A DNA stretch of 64,000 nt from Pterois miles (taxonomy: Eukaryota > Chordata > Actinopteri > Perciformes > Scorpaenidae): the NCBI GenBank assembly GCA_947000775.1, contig CAMQGK010000604.1, positions 8,176,501-8,240,500 of the forward strand, given 5' to 3'. Positions 28,701-38,180 of this stretch are shown here, piece by piece (positions within the stretch are counted from its first letter, which is position 1; each line of letters begins with the position of its first letter). The notes below the pieces were generated by a model, which saw only the letters and a program-made list of their open reading frames with translations, did not search any database and was not told where the DNA came from. The translations under genes were made by a program, and so were the position numbers.

Positions 28701-31607
28701 GAATATCTTATACGTCAGAAATTTTGGTCGGTTGTCTTGCTGTTTGAGCCCTTCCACAATTCAATGGCCGCTGCCAAATGATCCGTTATAATTTGTCGTG
28801 AGCTTGTTACGCCTCTGCGCTGGCAGTTGGATTTTGGTGGTCAAATGTAAAGGTCGCTGTGACCTCACGAAACACGTTTATAGCCGTGGATGCAAACTGC
28901 AACTTGACTGGTTGAAGTTGGTATACGACTGTGAGGGTTATTCAAGTTGTAATATTACTGCTGTTATATTTTACATGTTATGGCTGAAACTGTAGTCTTG
29001 ACTGAGTCTGTGCTGTGGTATTAAACTTACACTGAGCTGCAGAACAGACAGATCGGATCACATTGTCTTCACCTTCCAGCCATCTGAGGCTCCATATTTG
29101 TCTTCTTACTTTCTCTTCATAGTACAAAGTAATACTGCCTTGCTTTTCTTTTTTTCCAACACTATTGGAGATGTCCCTGGACAAAACAGACCAAGGGCTC
29201 CATGCTAATGTTCAATGTGAGCACTATGGTCAACTGATTCGTACAGTGTGAGCATAAAAGCCTCAGGTTGTGGCCACTCAGAAAGGCTGATTAAGACGTG
29301 TTGTGTGATTTAACACCATGTACCAGGTTAATAAATAAAATGCACAGTTTCTGGTCAGCTTGAGTTGGAACTGAAGCCCCATTAACAGTGACAGTCTCTC
29401 GTTGTTAAGGACAGAAATCACTGAAACCAGTGTTGACAAGTTCATTTAAACTGGCCAGTCACAGTGTTGTTTATCTAATTGGACATCGAGACACCACAAA
29501 TAAAATTCATGGTCAGCCTCAGTTGAAGTGTCTCATTTGCCACCTCCTCCCCTGTCACCTCTGACCCCTCTGTGACCTCTGTGACCTCTGGCTCTGGTCT
29601 GGAGAGTCCCCCAGATGAGGCCAGTGATTGGGACTGCTGTCATTGAGAAATCACATGTGACATCTCTGTTTCAGTCCTGCAGCAGTAACAAGTGAACACT
29701 GCCAGCATTTAACAAACGTGATGAGCTACCAGTCAACACTGACAGACTGGTGGCCTGTTTGTGGGTATTCAAGAGCTCATTTATTGGCCTATTGATTGAC
29801 TGATTGTGATTAAGACTGTAAGAAAAAGAATTAAAATCATAGTCAAAAGCATTTCCTAAGTCATTTTTAAATAGTCAACAAAGGTGGTTTGTGTTGCTGT
29901 TTTATTATGAGGCTCATTTTACAGCCTGTTATGACTCATGTAGATCGTTAAACTGCAAAGATATTTCTTTAAAATGCCCTGACAAGCCATTACTTAAACG
30001 TTTAGCATTTAAAACTAAATCTGTTGCACATGAATATTTAAGAGGGTTTAATGATGTTCCTGTTTAGTTTATTTGTATTTTATTATTATTTCTACATTCA
30101 CGGTTTAGAATAATTATACAAGTAGAACTAAACCAAACACCTCACATAAAGGTGTAATAATGTTTGCGGCTCCAATCTGTTTGATAATAAAACATTATAT
30201 TGCAGAAAAGGTATAAACTTGTTTTGATAGCTGTTTGAATATCCTTTTTTCTGTTTTTATGAGGAAGCTCATTACTTGTGTTTTTACGGACACTTCAGTC
30301 CATTTTTGCTGTTTATTACAAATATTCTGAAGGTCGCGTGTATGGAGTAAGATTAGTGGCAGGAGATATTTATTTATGCAGAAATGTTCATTGAAATATG
30401 AAAGTTTATTGTAACTGGAAACTGAAAATGTTTCAATAGATAGATTAAAACATGAATTGCCATTGAATCAAAAGCCTTTTGAGTGAAGGTGATAGTGGCT
30501 GTCTGTGCAGTTCGGGCTAAATAAAAAAGAAAGCAGTCTACCGTATGGATGTGTTTCAGGAATTTTGGTCTTAAAAAAAATAATCATTAAATTATTAAAT
30601 TATTCAATTTATCAGTGAAACTTAAAAATAGTCGACCCCATTTCATTACATTACATTCAATTTGAAAATGTGTCATACAATTCTGTCTTTTGAATTCATG
30701 ATTGGATGAACGAATAATTCAGCTCGTTATTGTTAGTATTGAAAAATAAATAAAACCTTTTAAATGCATTAATTTTGCTCCGAAAATGTTTACTTCTTTA
30801 TATGAAAAAGCAACCAAACTTACTCTGTCAGCTGTAAAAATAGTTAGGGCTGTCAGTCGATTACAATATTTAATCGCAATTAATCACGATTGTCCATAGT
30901 TAATCGCAGATTAATCACACATTTTATCTGTTCAAAATTTACCTTAAAGGGAGATTTGCCACGTATTTAATACCCTTATTAACATGGGAGTGGGCAAATA
31001 TGCTGCTTTATGCAAATGTATGTATATATTTATTATTGGAAATCAGTTAACAACACAGAACAATGACAAATATTGTCCAGAAACCCTCACAGGTTCTGCA
31101 TTTAGCATAAAAATATGCTCAAATCATAACATGGCAAACTGCAGCCCAACAGGCAACAACAGCTGGCAGTGTGTCAGTGTGTTGACTTGACTATGACTTG
31201 ACCCAAACTGACTGTGATTATCATAAAATGGGCATGTCTGTAAAGGGGAGACTCGTGGGTACCCACAGAACCCATTTACATCCACATATCTTGAGGTCAG
31301 AGGTCAAGGTACCCCTTTGAATATGGCCATGTCAGTTCTTCCTCGCCAAAATTTAGCGGATTTCGGCCAGTCATATTTTTCAGAGGTTAATTAAAAATTG
31401 CAAGTTGCGTTAATGCGTTAAAGAAAAGAAAGCGTTACCACATTAACTTCACAGCCCTAAAAATAACTGAGCACATGTCCTTTTCTTTATTTTCAGGATC
31501 ACTCCTTCATCATCCAGTTTAACGATGGTAATGCAGAAGTGGTGTCGATGTGGGTTTGTCGCTGTCTGGAGGAGAGACGAGCTCAGCAGGCTCAGGGACA
31601 CGTCTGA
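145..31607 (+). CDS. map2k5: map2k5 (MEK5) 3' part: last five coding exons, joined
   Basis: MAP2K5/MEK5 is the dual-specificity kinase that phosphorylates ERK5 (MAPK7) downstream of MEKK2/3 in growth-factor and stress signalling. Exons 145-171, 512-544, 10940-11001, 12748-12793 and 31497-31607 all have AG/GT borders and join in frame into 92 residues plus a TGA stop. The product matches the end of vertebrate MAP2K5 almost residue for residue: IQKNQGSLM, PLQLLQCIVDE, the C-lobe stretch ending VHFITQC, MRRQPKERPAP with the conserved Arg of kinase subdomain XI, then the tail with QFNDGNAEVVSMWVCR. The first ~355 residues (PB1 domain, N-lobe, active site) lie left of the window. Against human MAP2K5 as remembered, the end differs only by a few substitutions and a slightly longer terminus (AQQAQGHV). 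No confident poly(A) signal was found within 1.8 kb after the stop. Identity is very secure; the list assumes no extra exon in the long introns. Confidence 0.96.
172..511 (+). other. map2k5 intron, 340 bp
   Basis: Short AT-rich intron between the two small exons, with canonical gtaagt and cag ends. It contains T runs near 470-485 and no recognisable repeat or RNA gene. Confidence 0.85.
512..544 (+). CDS. map2k5: map2k5 exon, 33 nt (PLQLLQCIVDE)
   Basis: The acceptor is ctcttccag and the donor gtgagt. Eleven codons, PLQLLQCIVDE, continue directly from the previous exon in phase 0 and match the vertebrate MAP2K5 C-lobe. The intron before it (172-511) is 340 bp and contains no recognisable repeat. 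Like its neighbour, the exon is a multiple of three, so skipping it would not shift the frame. Confidence 0.95.
743..773. repeat. (CA)n microsatellite
   Basis: Perfect CA dinucleotide run of about 15 units inside the map2k5 intron. Confidence 0.97.
1963..1990. repeat. (AAAT)n microsatellite
   Basis: About seven AAAT units in an AT-rich intronic stretch. Confidence 0.95.
3805..4812 (+). mobile_element. Degenerate L2-like non-LTR retrotransposon 3' part
   Basis: Conceptual translation gives reverse-transcriptase fragments: TALNWFKSYL, an in-frame stop, then VARLTCGVP.GSVLG near 3820-3950. Further on are NDLQLNENKS near 4262, SRLDYCNSLYSGL near 4487 and DHISPVLASLHWLPV near 4590. These are hallmark blocks of CR1/L2-clade fish LINEs, and the end (gctgtataaataaagtttattattatt) resembles L2 tails with their ATT repeats. 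About 280 bp at 3955-4235 do not fit and may be an insertion or a replaced segment. Stops and frame changes show that the copy is dead. The clade assignment is from memory and could be a related family. Confidence 0.8.
5862..5964. mobile_element. Short hairpin MITE, copy 1
   Basis: The left end (gggataatatacagcaagca) and right end (ccggctcgctgtacat) are inverted repeats. The arms meet around GTGAAATAAAC/GTTTATTTCAC, so almost the whole 100 bp can fold back. The second copy is at 17564-17711. No coding capacity. Confidence 0.75.
7480..7725. promoter_or_regulatory. Candidate conserved non-coding element in map2k5 intron
   Basis: A unique, compositionally balanced block without repeat features or splice signals, containing ATTTAAAT, ATGCATCATGC, a perfect 9-bp inverted repeat (7528-7536 and 7551-7559) and TTTAATTCC/TTAATGG homeodomain-type cores. 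It resembles the ultraconserved-style DNA common around developmental genes. Conservation cannot be measured here, so the call is an inference; a plausible target is skor1 rather than the host gene. Confidence 0.3.
8476..8503. repeat. (CA)n microsatellite
   Basis: About 14 CA units within the map2k5 intron. Confidence 0.96.
10940..11001 (+). CDS. map2k5: map2k5 exon, 62 nt (kinase C-lobe)
   Basis: The acceptor tctccacag and donor gtgagt frame a 62-nt exon reading DPPVLPVGQFSEKFVHFITQ plus two bases of a Cys codon completed by the next exon (phase 0 in, phase 2 out). The FSE.FVHFITQC motif is diagnostic of MAP2K5 in kinase subdomains X-XI. Compared with the human protein, fish-type substitutions such as Gln for Glu and Lys for Pro are visible. 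Confidence 0.95.
11002..12747 (+). other. map2k5 intron, 1.7 kb
   Basis: Intron between the 62-nt and 46-nt exons. Its middle is occupied by a non-autonomous transposon (11776-12407). The flanking 11002-11770 and 12410-12740 hold nothing recognisable. Confidence 0.85.
11776..12407. mobile_element. hAT-type MITE with GTGGTTCCC ends
   Basis: The left end reads gctgtggttccctaacgtt and the right end ctttgggaaccactgc, an imperfect terminal inverted repeat. The GC-rich ggggtccccggacccc stretch next to the right end is typical of a fish non-autonomous element family with CAGTGGTTCCCAAA termini, usually classed with hAT. There is no transposase. A partial relative lies at 53876-54100. Confidence 0.7.
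12748..12793 (+). CDS. map2k5: map2k5 exon, 46 nt (kinase subdomain XI)
   Basis: The acceptor cttttag follows a T-rich tract and the donor is gtaagt. The first base completes the split Cys codon, and 15 codons follow (MRRQPKERPAPNNLM). The Arg of KERP is the invariant subdomain XI arginine that buttresses the kinase C-lobe. The exon ends in phase 0 and joins the final exon 18.7 kb downstream. Confidence 0.95.
13739..14592 (+). mobile_element. MITE family 1 (CTGTCA ends), copy A
   Basis: Starts ggctgtcaaat and ends gttgatagcc, a degenerate inverted terminus with TAAT/TTAAC-rich subterminal DNA. The interior contains the family landmarks cccttgacctctgacctct, tttatgataatcacatgcag and ggcagcatatttgccc-type text shared with copies at 15421, 15931 and 30846. 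It has no coding capacity. Such elements are abundant in percomorph fish and are thought to be hAT-derived. Confidence 0.85.
15421..15930 (+). mobile_element. MITE family 1, copy B (truncated)
   Basis: Starts agagctgtcaaagttaacac and keeps the tgacctctgacctcttatg and tttatgataatcac landmarks, then departs from copies A and C after about 15760. The right terminus is missing, and copy C begins directly afterwards, so the boundary is approximate. Confidence 0.75.
15931..16578 (+). mobile_element. MITE family 1, copy C
   Basis: The 5' side has the taacgccactaatttctttaacgc motif and the 3' end ttttaattgacagct. The interior is nearly identical to copy A, including gctgttgttgcctgttgggc and cagcatatttgcccactccc. 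It lies head-to-tail directly after copy B. Confidence 0.82.
16680..17105. repeat. Pyrimidine-rich (C/T) tract
   Basis: About 425 bp very rich in C and T on the + strand, including a (CTC)n run near 16950. Open frames across it translate to Ser/Leu/Pro-rich strings and are compositional artefacts. Confidence 0.8.
17564..17711. mobile_element. Short hairpin MITE, copy 2
   Basis: The left arm (ggggataatgtacagcaagc then cggtcattgttgtgaaa) is the inverse of the right arm (tttcacaactatgaccggct then cgctgtacattat). The arms are about 38 bp with few mismatches around a ~70-bp loop. It is the same family as 5862-5964 and better preserved. Confidence 0.85.
18381..18628 (-). mobile_element. MITE family 2 (AACAGTGTGTA ends), decayed copy
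   Basis: Contains the family text cctgctccctatgtagatat, gatggactcat and tctgctaatacagt and ends near aaagtgttacactctggtcc, in the same orientation as the copy at 42387-42719. The left boundary is uncertain and the right end is degenerate. Confidence 0.6.
19509..19568. repeat. (CA)n microsatellite, left of a pair
   Basis: About 30 perfect CA units, separated by 114 bp of unique sequence from a second, longer CA array. Confidence 0.98.
19683..19750. repeat. (CA)n microsatellite, right of a pair
   Basis: About 34 CA units. Histidine-threonine and cysteine-valine open frames across both arrays are artefacts. Confidence 0.98.
20000..20190. promoter_or_regulatory. Candidate conserved non-coding element
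   Basis: A unique block in the last map2k5 intron with GGCATTAATTTT, CAAATGACCCAAATGACTG and GACACGCTAATTTCC. It is moderately GC-rich compared with its neighbours and has no repeat signature. Conservation is an inference from the text of the sequence only. Confidence 0.25.
21274..21313. repeat. (TTTA)n microsatellite
   Basis: About eight TTTA units running into TTATTATT. Confidence 0.95.
23560..23705. promoter_or_regulatory. Candidate conserved non-coding element
   Basis: Unique sequence with CATTTTTATTTGAGC, GGTGATTATCCCGATCTGATG and GGTGATTAATGCAAC, that is, GATTA/TTAAT cores flanked by GC-rich words, unlike surrounding AT-rich or repeat text. Low-confidence inference. Confidence 0.22.
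25600..26838 (+). mobile_element. Non-autonomous element interrupted by a second MITE
   Basis: The left part (25600-25781) has gaagccaatgctgaagtgcc, aggaggcgactcctctggtt and gtctgattgtatagaagtct. The right part (26407-26838) has ttatggtctcaatcactagt and gattgacaggtcgctaccac and ends actgtatacagtctgtggg. These halves are contiguous in the common fish repeat as I know it, so the 625 bp between them were inserted later. A related right half lies inverted at 38625-38800. Confidence 0.7.
25782..26406 (+). mobile_element. MITE family 3 (TAGGGAT ends), nested insertion
   Basis: It begins tagggatcttaataattaa and ends attagcatcccta, an imperfect terminal inverted repeat. It is flanked on both sides by the direct repeat CAGTAA (25776-25781 and 26407-26412), a likely target-site duplication. 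It has no coding capacity. Its interior at 25968-26145 is homologous, inverted, to part of the MITE at 27992-28683. Confidence 0.8.
27130..27151. repeat. (CA)n microsatellite
   Basis: Eleven CA units in the map2k5 intron. Confidence 0.95.
27992..28683 (+). mobile_element. MITE family 2 (AACAGTGTGTAG ends), full copy
   Basis: Left end ttaaaggaacagtgtgtag and right end ctacacactgttccttga are inverted repeats of about 18 bp. Family landmarks inside include gagcaggtcctctccacaga and tacagtctgaaaccaccatt. The open frame at 28252-28641 lies inside the element and has no recognisable domain. Other copies are at 18381 (-), 36560 (+) and 42387 (-). Confidence 0.85.
29553..29592. repeat. TGACCTC(T) short tandem repeat
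   Basis: Four imperfect units built on (TG)TGACC(C)CTC in about 40 bp. Confidence 0.7.
30846..31459 (-). mobile_element. MITE family 1, copy D (inverted)
   Basis: The best-preserved ends of the family: agggctgtcagtcgatta on the left and acttcacagcccta on the right. The interior is the reverse complement of copies A and C (gggagtgggcaaatatgctg, ttgaggtcagaggtcaaggt). It stops 37 bp before the last map2k5 exon, so the acceptor region of that exon lies against a transposon edge. Confidence 0.88.
31497..31607 (+). CDS. map2k5: map2k5 terminal coding exon with stop
   Basis: The acceptor is ctttattttcag. The exon reads 36 codons, DHSFIIQFNDGNAEVVSMWV then CRCLEERRAQQAQGHV, and ends at TGA 31605-31607. 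It corresponds to the vertebrate MAP2K5 C-terminus from the (G/D)H.F motif to the end. The last residues diverge from the human ending and are a little longer. An open frame over 31525-31938 is an overlapping shadow in another frame. The 3' untranslated region is expected just downstream but has no clear AATAAA nearby. Confidence 0.96.
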   Translation, partial: DHSFIIQFNDGNAEVVSMWVCRCLEERRAQQAQGHV

Positions 31608-32579
31608 CGTCCTCCTGCTGTCCGCCGTGATGGACCACGACCTTGAACACGTTTCAGGGTCAAGTACGTCCACATGCACTGTACAAGTGACGCAGTGTAC
31701 AGGGACAAAAATCACTAGATGTTACAAAATGTATGTGAGTAATTCTTTTGCACTTGTGCGCCGTGACAATAAGGAGCTCACATCCTCCATATTTAACCTC
31801 TGCATCCAAAAAGTGCAGAGAGGTCTGTGCTTTCTTTCTAACGTGGGCCTCCATCCGCAGCTTCACCTCCACGTTTTTCGGGAGTATACAGACTTGCAGT
31901 GTTCACATCATCTGGCGAGTGGAAATAACCGGTCCTGATTTAAAGGACCAGTGACAGAAAAACAACTTCAAAAGCAAAAGACTGCAATGCGTTGGCAGGG
32001 TAACGCTCCGTTTCTGGGACGGTATCTCAAATAACCGCTGTGCGCTTTACTGTTGACGGCCCTCTAGTGAATGTTGAGGTTTTTGCCTGTGAGTAACTGT
32101 CCATGTATGTGCCTGTTTTTCCAGTGGTGTAATTTATTACCTCAACAGACTTTGGTTTTACTCTGTCATAGCAAAACTTCTTCCCAAAAATTAGCTGACT
32201 AGAACATTGTATCCAGTTATTGCCTTGTGAAGTTGTGGTATTATCTGAATGCAAAGCTCTGTCTTGAAAGGGTGTTCAAGTGAACAACAAGCATGCAGTG
32301 TTAGAGATGGCAATGAAATATTGAATTGCATCCTTTCTTGGTTCTTAAGTAACTTGGTCTCACTCCCAACTGGTCAAATACGGCAGATTGGACAGCGGCC
32401 CTCGACATCTGAAACCGATGCACAGAGGCACCCTTTAGCACAAGTATGTGACGAACCAAGGCTTTCAGCTAGCTCGAATGTAAACCCACCTGCGAAGTTA
32501 TTCGACAGATAAGGAATATCTTATCTTATCTTACCTGCGAAGTTATTCGACAGTTGTAGTATTAATAGAATGAGAGTCC

Positions 32580-33000
32580 ACTAATGGCGGGCCGGAGGGG
32601 TGGTTGATGGGTCAAACTAACACAGGACTTTCAACCAGGAGACTGGTGTTCGTGTCCCTTGTGAAACTAAGTTTTTGGGTATCATCAGCCCTGTGAGTCG
32701 CTTGTTGTAAGTCGTTAAAATCGTCAGTCCCGATAGTCACGTGAGTCGCTAGTCAGTGAACGTCAACCAGAACTGTTTCCTAACCCTAACTAAGTGGATT
32801 TGTTGTCTAAAGGTAACTTCCTGTGAAAGCATTCTTTATTTATGTTTATTTTGTAAGGAACTATGCATGTAATGGGCGTCCCTGACACGTTTAAAAGTAA
32901 TGTAAGAGCAGTACCCTGTACTTCGATCTTCAGTACTGAGGGGAACTGACCAATCGACAGTATGTAGGACGAGTTGGGAGAGAGAATATGTTGTCTCAAG
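32580..33000. repeat. Dispersed repeat, family unresolved
   Basis: The text gggtcaaactaacacaggac, caaccaggagactggtgttc and cctaaccctaactaagtgg recurs in similar form at 62760-63040. Related words, such as aggtttaggcaataaaatga and acgggacacgaactggtg, occur inverted at 35090-35250. It is a moderately repeated element whose class I cannot name. Confidence 0.5.
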
Positions 33001-34589
33001 CGTACTGACGAAACAAGTGATGGTTGTCGCTCATTGGGAGGAACCAGGGTTTCTCTACGTTTAAATTTCTTTTATTTACGTTTGCACAGACTTGCCTGAG
33101 GTTGAACGCCATTGATTTTGCAGGTGAAATTGAGTTCGTTACTTTCAGCAACTTTTTCAGCGAATTCTTAATATCCGTTAATAACAAGAGAAACATAACA
33201 AACCACATCTCATCCTCCCCTCGTAAACCAACACTTTATAAATTACAGTATAATCCACTTCTTCACCAGTAAGTCCTTACTTCAGCAAGATATGTCATGT
33301 ACTATACAGAAAATGCTATTTTATTGGATTGCCAAATGAGATGATTTGATAGAGGAAATATTAATGCAGTGCACTTAACACCAAAGACCACTGACGACCC
33401 AAATGGTGAATTTTCTGTATCTCTCGTGACTGAGGCAAACATAATGGGTTAAATGACCAACGTGATTTTGACAAGGTCTTGAGGTGGTGAAACGTGTCGA
33501 GCTCAAGTGCAATTAAAAGCCATTTCTACCACACAGGAGCAGATAACGCAGCGTACAGTGACGTGATGTGTACAGCATCGCTGGAAACCAACGTAACAGC
33601 ACAACATCAGCGTATCAGAAAAGGCTTAAAGCAGCAGTTTATTACACATATGATGAGTAGTTTCTTCCGTTCACTGCCTGATTTTGCTTTCGTCCTTCGT
33701 AACAACGACAAGGCTCCTGGATGGTATATTTTAATCACCGGCCGTCTGACTGTAAATCATCCAAAAATGGGAACACATTTGTTTTTAGAAGAACAATCAA
33801 GCATGTACTCCATCATGTCATTCAGCATTTGGGAACTCTTTGAGATTTCATGTATTTTTTTTACATGACCAAGCCTACAGTTGGTCTGGGGTGGTATTTT
33901 GATTGTCAGGCATCTTATTTCCAGGTTAGGCTATTCATTTAGCATTTTTGCTTTACTTTCCAACTCTGGACAGGAAATGGAAGAAATGCTGTATGTGTGG
34001 GGGAAATCCCAAGCTGTGTCCCAGCTCCATACTACCTACTAATTCAGCTAATGTGTTGCATGTGTATATGCATACAAAATTAAGACAATTAAATCTAATT
34101 CAAGACAGCTCCAGAAACATCTTGAAAACAGAAAAATCTTAATTTGACAAAAAAAAATAATCTTAACTCTTTGCTCTTCTTACTCGCCTTTCCTGAACTA
34201 GGAAGACCACGAGATGCAGCTGAAAGTTTGGGTAAAAGCTTGTAAGTGGAGTATTTTTGTGAGGCTACTGGTTCAAAGGTCCAGAGTGAACATTTACTCT
34301 TCGGACAAATATTTTACATTGGCAGGATTGTTAAAAACATAGTTTAATCAACATCCATCTGTGAACATTTTATGTACTAAAACGTCTTCAATGCAGAACA
34401 GTATACCATGAAAGCAATCTCCATCAGCTATCGGCCTGACGACGGATAAGCATCTGGGGTCAAGGGGCTATATTTTTGGGGTTCTAGTGTAGCCGGTGGA
34501 TATCCATGTCACTTTGTGGAGAGACAGCGTATTCAATGGATTGTTTCAAATAGCCAGTTTACAAGCTAATTTTAAACCAACAAAAAGCT

Positions 34590-34975
34590 AAATCATTGTC
34601 AGACGACAGCCGGTGGGTTCCCAGACTGCATTTCGGCCGATGCGTTCCACCTCTTTTGCTCTGTTTACCTGCGTTCAACCAAAACCTGCTTAGACGCGAT
34701 TGGTTAATACTACTCGGACTAGAAATGGAAACCAGAACGCTTGAAAAATGTTTTCCTGTTGCCTACAGAACCTGCATCCATATGCAGAGGTTACCATGAA
34801 AGGTGCAGTACATACTGCAGGGTATCAGTACAGTCTGTAGGATGGGATTTGGACACAGTACTACAGTCCAGCTGTAGTTTAACGGGTCATGACGTACGAG
34901 GGAATCTACCTATAGCACCCTCTACTGGTTATGCTCAAGATTTATTAAATCAACATTTTCTCATACAACAGTTCA
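34590..34975. repeat. Probable dispersed repeat, family unresolved
   Basis: Text such as cccagactgcatttcggccg, tgcgttccacctcttttgct and ccatatgcagaggttaccat resembles a repeat seen often in fish genomes. No second copy in this window confirms it. Confidence 0.35.
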
Positions 34976-36559
34976 TATGATATGTGAAAACAAATTTCTC
35001 CTTTGTCTTTCGTTTCCTACAAATGTCCAGCAGCTCGTGTCAATTTCTGTTTATTACATACATGCAATCTTTGTTATGTGCATTCAACTTGGTTAGGTTT
35101 AGGCAATAAAATGACTTAGTTAGGTTTAGGAAAAGACTTTGCCTTAAAATACCTCCGGAAGTGACGTTACTTAAGTATGTAATTTACATGACAAATACAT
35201 TCTTGACTTCTGGTTTCACACGGGACACGAACTGGTGAAAGTCTGGTATTTTTTGAGCCATTCATTCACCCAAACTCCTCCCTACACGACATTCACCACT
35301 TTTTATACTTCCCGGGTTACAATTACCTGGATTACACACACATTGATTTAGTTGGATATATACAAATTACACTAATTGTTGGTAGGTATAGCTACGACCA
35401 GTGTATGAGAACAGCCTGATTCAATAAACTTTTCATGGAATCCTTTTCCATATCCAGCAGCTCGTTTATATTGATAAGCATTGCTTCGTACAATGTTCGT
35501 TATTCTTTGTTACAGCAGTTAAGATGCAGTTTATGATCAAATCATCTCAGAAAAACTGTTTGTGAACTACAACCAGCAGAGGTGCTGTGTGTCATGATCC
35601 CTCCCATACGAACTAATTTCATTAGTGCCATTATTTTTGCCTTTTAGTCATATTCCCACTTTTTCTGCCTCTGAAAACTGAAATAGAGAGACAGCGTTTT
35701 TACTTCGATGTACATAAATATTCTTTTAACTTTGGAGGACTTCTGTGTAAGATGCCACTCATAAAGAAAGTAATATCACTGATAATTTGCAAACTCAAAA
35801 TTTGAAGATGTTCCAGTAACTGATATACATCAACACAGATTTTCCAACATTTGCACAATGAATACAATACGTACTTTTACATTATACCACATGCTGTATA
35901 TCATTAGTTATATTAATCTTTCAAATTCTACCGTAATATTAACACATCTGTGAGACGTCCACCTTACAAGAAGTCAGCCTTAAATGTAACTGAAGCTATA
36001 AATACTTATAAGTCTGGTAAAACTAGTAAATATACAGTATATGAAATAAGAAGAGCATGTTGTGACCACAGGCTGCTGATGAACACGCTGCAAATATTAA
36101 ATGTATTCTTGCAACTCGGATAAAACCAAAAAGTAAAATTATTTCTGAACTGATGTTCTTTAAGCTCCAAAAAGCTAATATTTTATGATTTGTTCATTGA
36201 CTGATTTTTGAATATGAATCTGCAGTATCAGTGGAAATATTTATTATTTTTTTTACTTTACAGCTTGTGACTCTTGCCCTCTGTTTCTTGTTTTTGCCTC
36301 AAATATTAAGTCAGTGATGGGACTCAGCAGAAATGTGAGTGCTGTGATATTACTGGCTGATTATGGCCTTTTATGTTATTTTCTGTGTTGGCACATATTC
36401 CAACCATACTGCACAAATAGAATAAAAAGTATTGAAACATAATAAGTATGTTTGACATTTTGGTGTTCACGTAAATGAACGGTGTTTAACATTTGAGGGG
36501 ATCTGTGAGCAGAAATGAAGTGTAATTTTCATAACTATGTTTAATGTAGTGTATAATCA

Positions 36560-36896
36560 GCTGAAACTAAGAACTGTTGTATTTTCGTTACCTGAGAATG
36601 AGCCCTTCATATCTACACAGGGAGCAGGTCGTCCTCGCAGTCCCACCATGTTTCTACTGCAGTAATGTGAGCCAGAGTACAAAGCTGAGGTACCGCCAGC
36701 CGCTGTCTGACCTCTGCTGCTCCTAAAGTAGTGTTGTTATGGTGAGGATGACCTCTGAACGGCGTTACAACTGTTTTGCACTTGGCAGTTCTCGTTACCA
36801 CAGTCCTGGAAAAGGAGCAGTGGGCGAAGGTGAACTCGGTTGCAGTCTGTAACCAAACCACTAGATGCCACCAAATCCTGCACACTGTCCCTTTTA
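36560..36896 (+). mobile_element. MITE family 2, partial copy
   Basis: Shares gttacctgagaatgagccct, tatctacacagggagcaggt and the right end aaatcctgcacactgtccct with the full copy at 27992-28683. The left terminus is not recognisable. Confidence 0.7.
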
Positions 36897-37383
36897 TAAC
36901 CTTCAGGCTTCCTCTCTTTACCCTCCCAGATGTTTCAAAGTTTCCTCTGTAGATGACGTTCCTCTGGTCTTTGAATAAGTCACTCTTGTACGTCTTGAAG
37001 AAATAACATTTTACTGTTGACCTGGCTTACTTTTTCTCGCACTTGCTCCATTTTCAACTTGATGTTTTGCTTCTGAGTACAGCCCTCTCCAAACCTTTTG
37101 AATTTTGAGTGCATATTAGAAAGTTACTTGCCAGTTTATTAGGTACATCAAGCTAAAACTAATGCAGCCTAATACAAAGGTAGAGCAATACAATACAATT
37201 ACAACATATTGCAAGCTGTAGTTTTATATTGTTTTATACTGTACATCATTTAGGAAATGCTGTGTCCCCACTCTAAGCTACATACTAATTCAGCAGGTTT
37301 TCAGTCTTTGTATAACCGTAATTAAATTCAGTACATTTAAAGATACTACGTTTATTGGATTTTAGAGTGTTGTGGTGGTGGAC

Positions 37384-37450
37384 ATAAGATAAGATAAGAT
37401 ATTCCTTTATTAGTCCCACAGTGGGGAAATTCACAATAAGTGTCCCACAA
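37384..37450 (+). mobile_element. Retroelement tail fragment (AAGATATTCCTTTATTAGTCCC)
   Basis: A (TAAGA)n run is followed by attcctttattagtcccaca and gtggggaaattcac, a tail sequence common in fish. Relatives in the window are at 52995-53057 (inverted), 57347-57405 and a short piece at 32506-32535. Confidence 0.6.
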
Positions 37451-37933
37451 TGCGATAAATATGGTGGAAAAAACATCAAATTAAAACACAAATTGATATC
37501 TAAATTAAATATTTAGTTGACCCTCATTGACAAAGACCAGCCTCTAAACTAAGTAAAATCAAACCTCTTTAAAACGGATCCATTATAACCTTCATGACGG
37601 TTTAGTGCAGGACTGTTGATTTAGACTGCATTAGTTTAGTCTCTGTGTGCCGAATAAAGTACATACAGCCGCATGATGACGCTTTCATTAAAATCACACC
37701 AACAAGACTCAGGACACTGTTAGGACGTGGTTCCAACTCTTCACACGACTTAAATGACGGTCGCTTCATTAATAGTTTGACATTTGCATGTCTTGGCATA
37801 GAGTGACCCAAACCTGTGAGCGCCTTGCTGTCCTAAGTTCAGTTACAATTTGCATTTCATAATTAATCTCAGTCAACCTTTAATTAACATCTGCCTCATT
37901 CTGGGTTATTAATGTGTGCAAGGGGAAGCTAGG

Positions 37934-38180
37934 TTAAGGGAGAGTTAGGTTGTTTTGAAGTGGGGTTGTATGAGGTGCTTATCCATAGTCAGTGTGTTAC
38001 CTACAGTAGATGGTGGGCACGCCCCCAGCTTAGAGAGGCAGACACAGGAGCAAAGCAATGTCCTGCTGTGGACGAGGCCGGCGGCAAAACGTATATTTTA
38101 TCCACCTAAAAGAAATGCTCACCCAGGAAAAGTTAACATCAGTTTAAGTGTATGCTATGTTTAGAATATTTTATACAGCT
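37934..38180 (+). mobile_element. Foldback element, single-arm copy
   Basis: The left end (ttaagggagagttaggttgt then tttgaagtggggttgtatga) and the interior (acgaggccggcggcaaaacg, tcacccaggaaaagttaaca) match the left arm of the long foldback element at 43110-44330. Only one arm is present. Confidence 0.7.

Larger units (their letters stand above)
12794..31496 (+). other. map2k5 intron, 18.7 kb, repeat-rich
   Basis: Last coding intron of map2k5. It holds three copies of the CTGTCA-ended MITE at its left (13739-16578) and a fourth near its right end (30846-31459). It also contains a pyrimidine tract (16680-17105), a hairpin MITE (17564-17711), twin (CA)n arrays (19509-19750), a nested MITE (25600-26838) and another MITE (27992-28683). 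Stretches where I see nothing nameable are 14600-15420, 17720-18380, 18630-19500, 19760-25590 apart from two conserved-looking blocks, 26850-27990 apart from a CA run, and 28690-30840 apart from a small TGACCTC tandem. Fish-repeat-like text is frequent throughout. Confidence 0.85.

Noticed and set aside
31525..31938. 137-codon open frame overlapping the last map2k5 exon
   Set aside because: It is a different frame of the real exon and runs on into presumed 3' UTR.
33494..33868. 124-codon open frame in the intergenic interval
   Set aside because: No match to any family I know, no flanking splice signals, and composition like the surrounding DNA. A search of the protein databases would be decisive.
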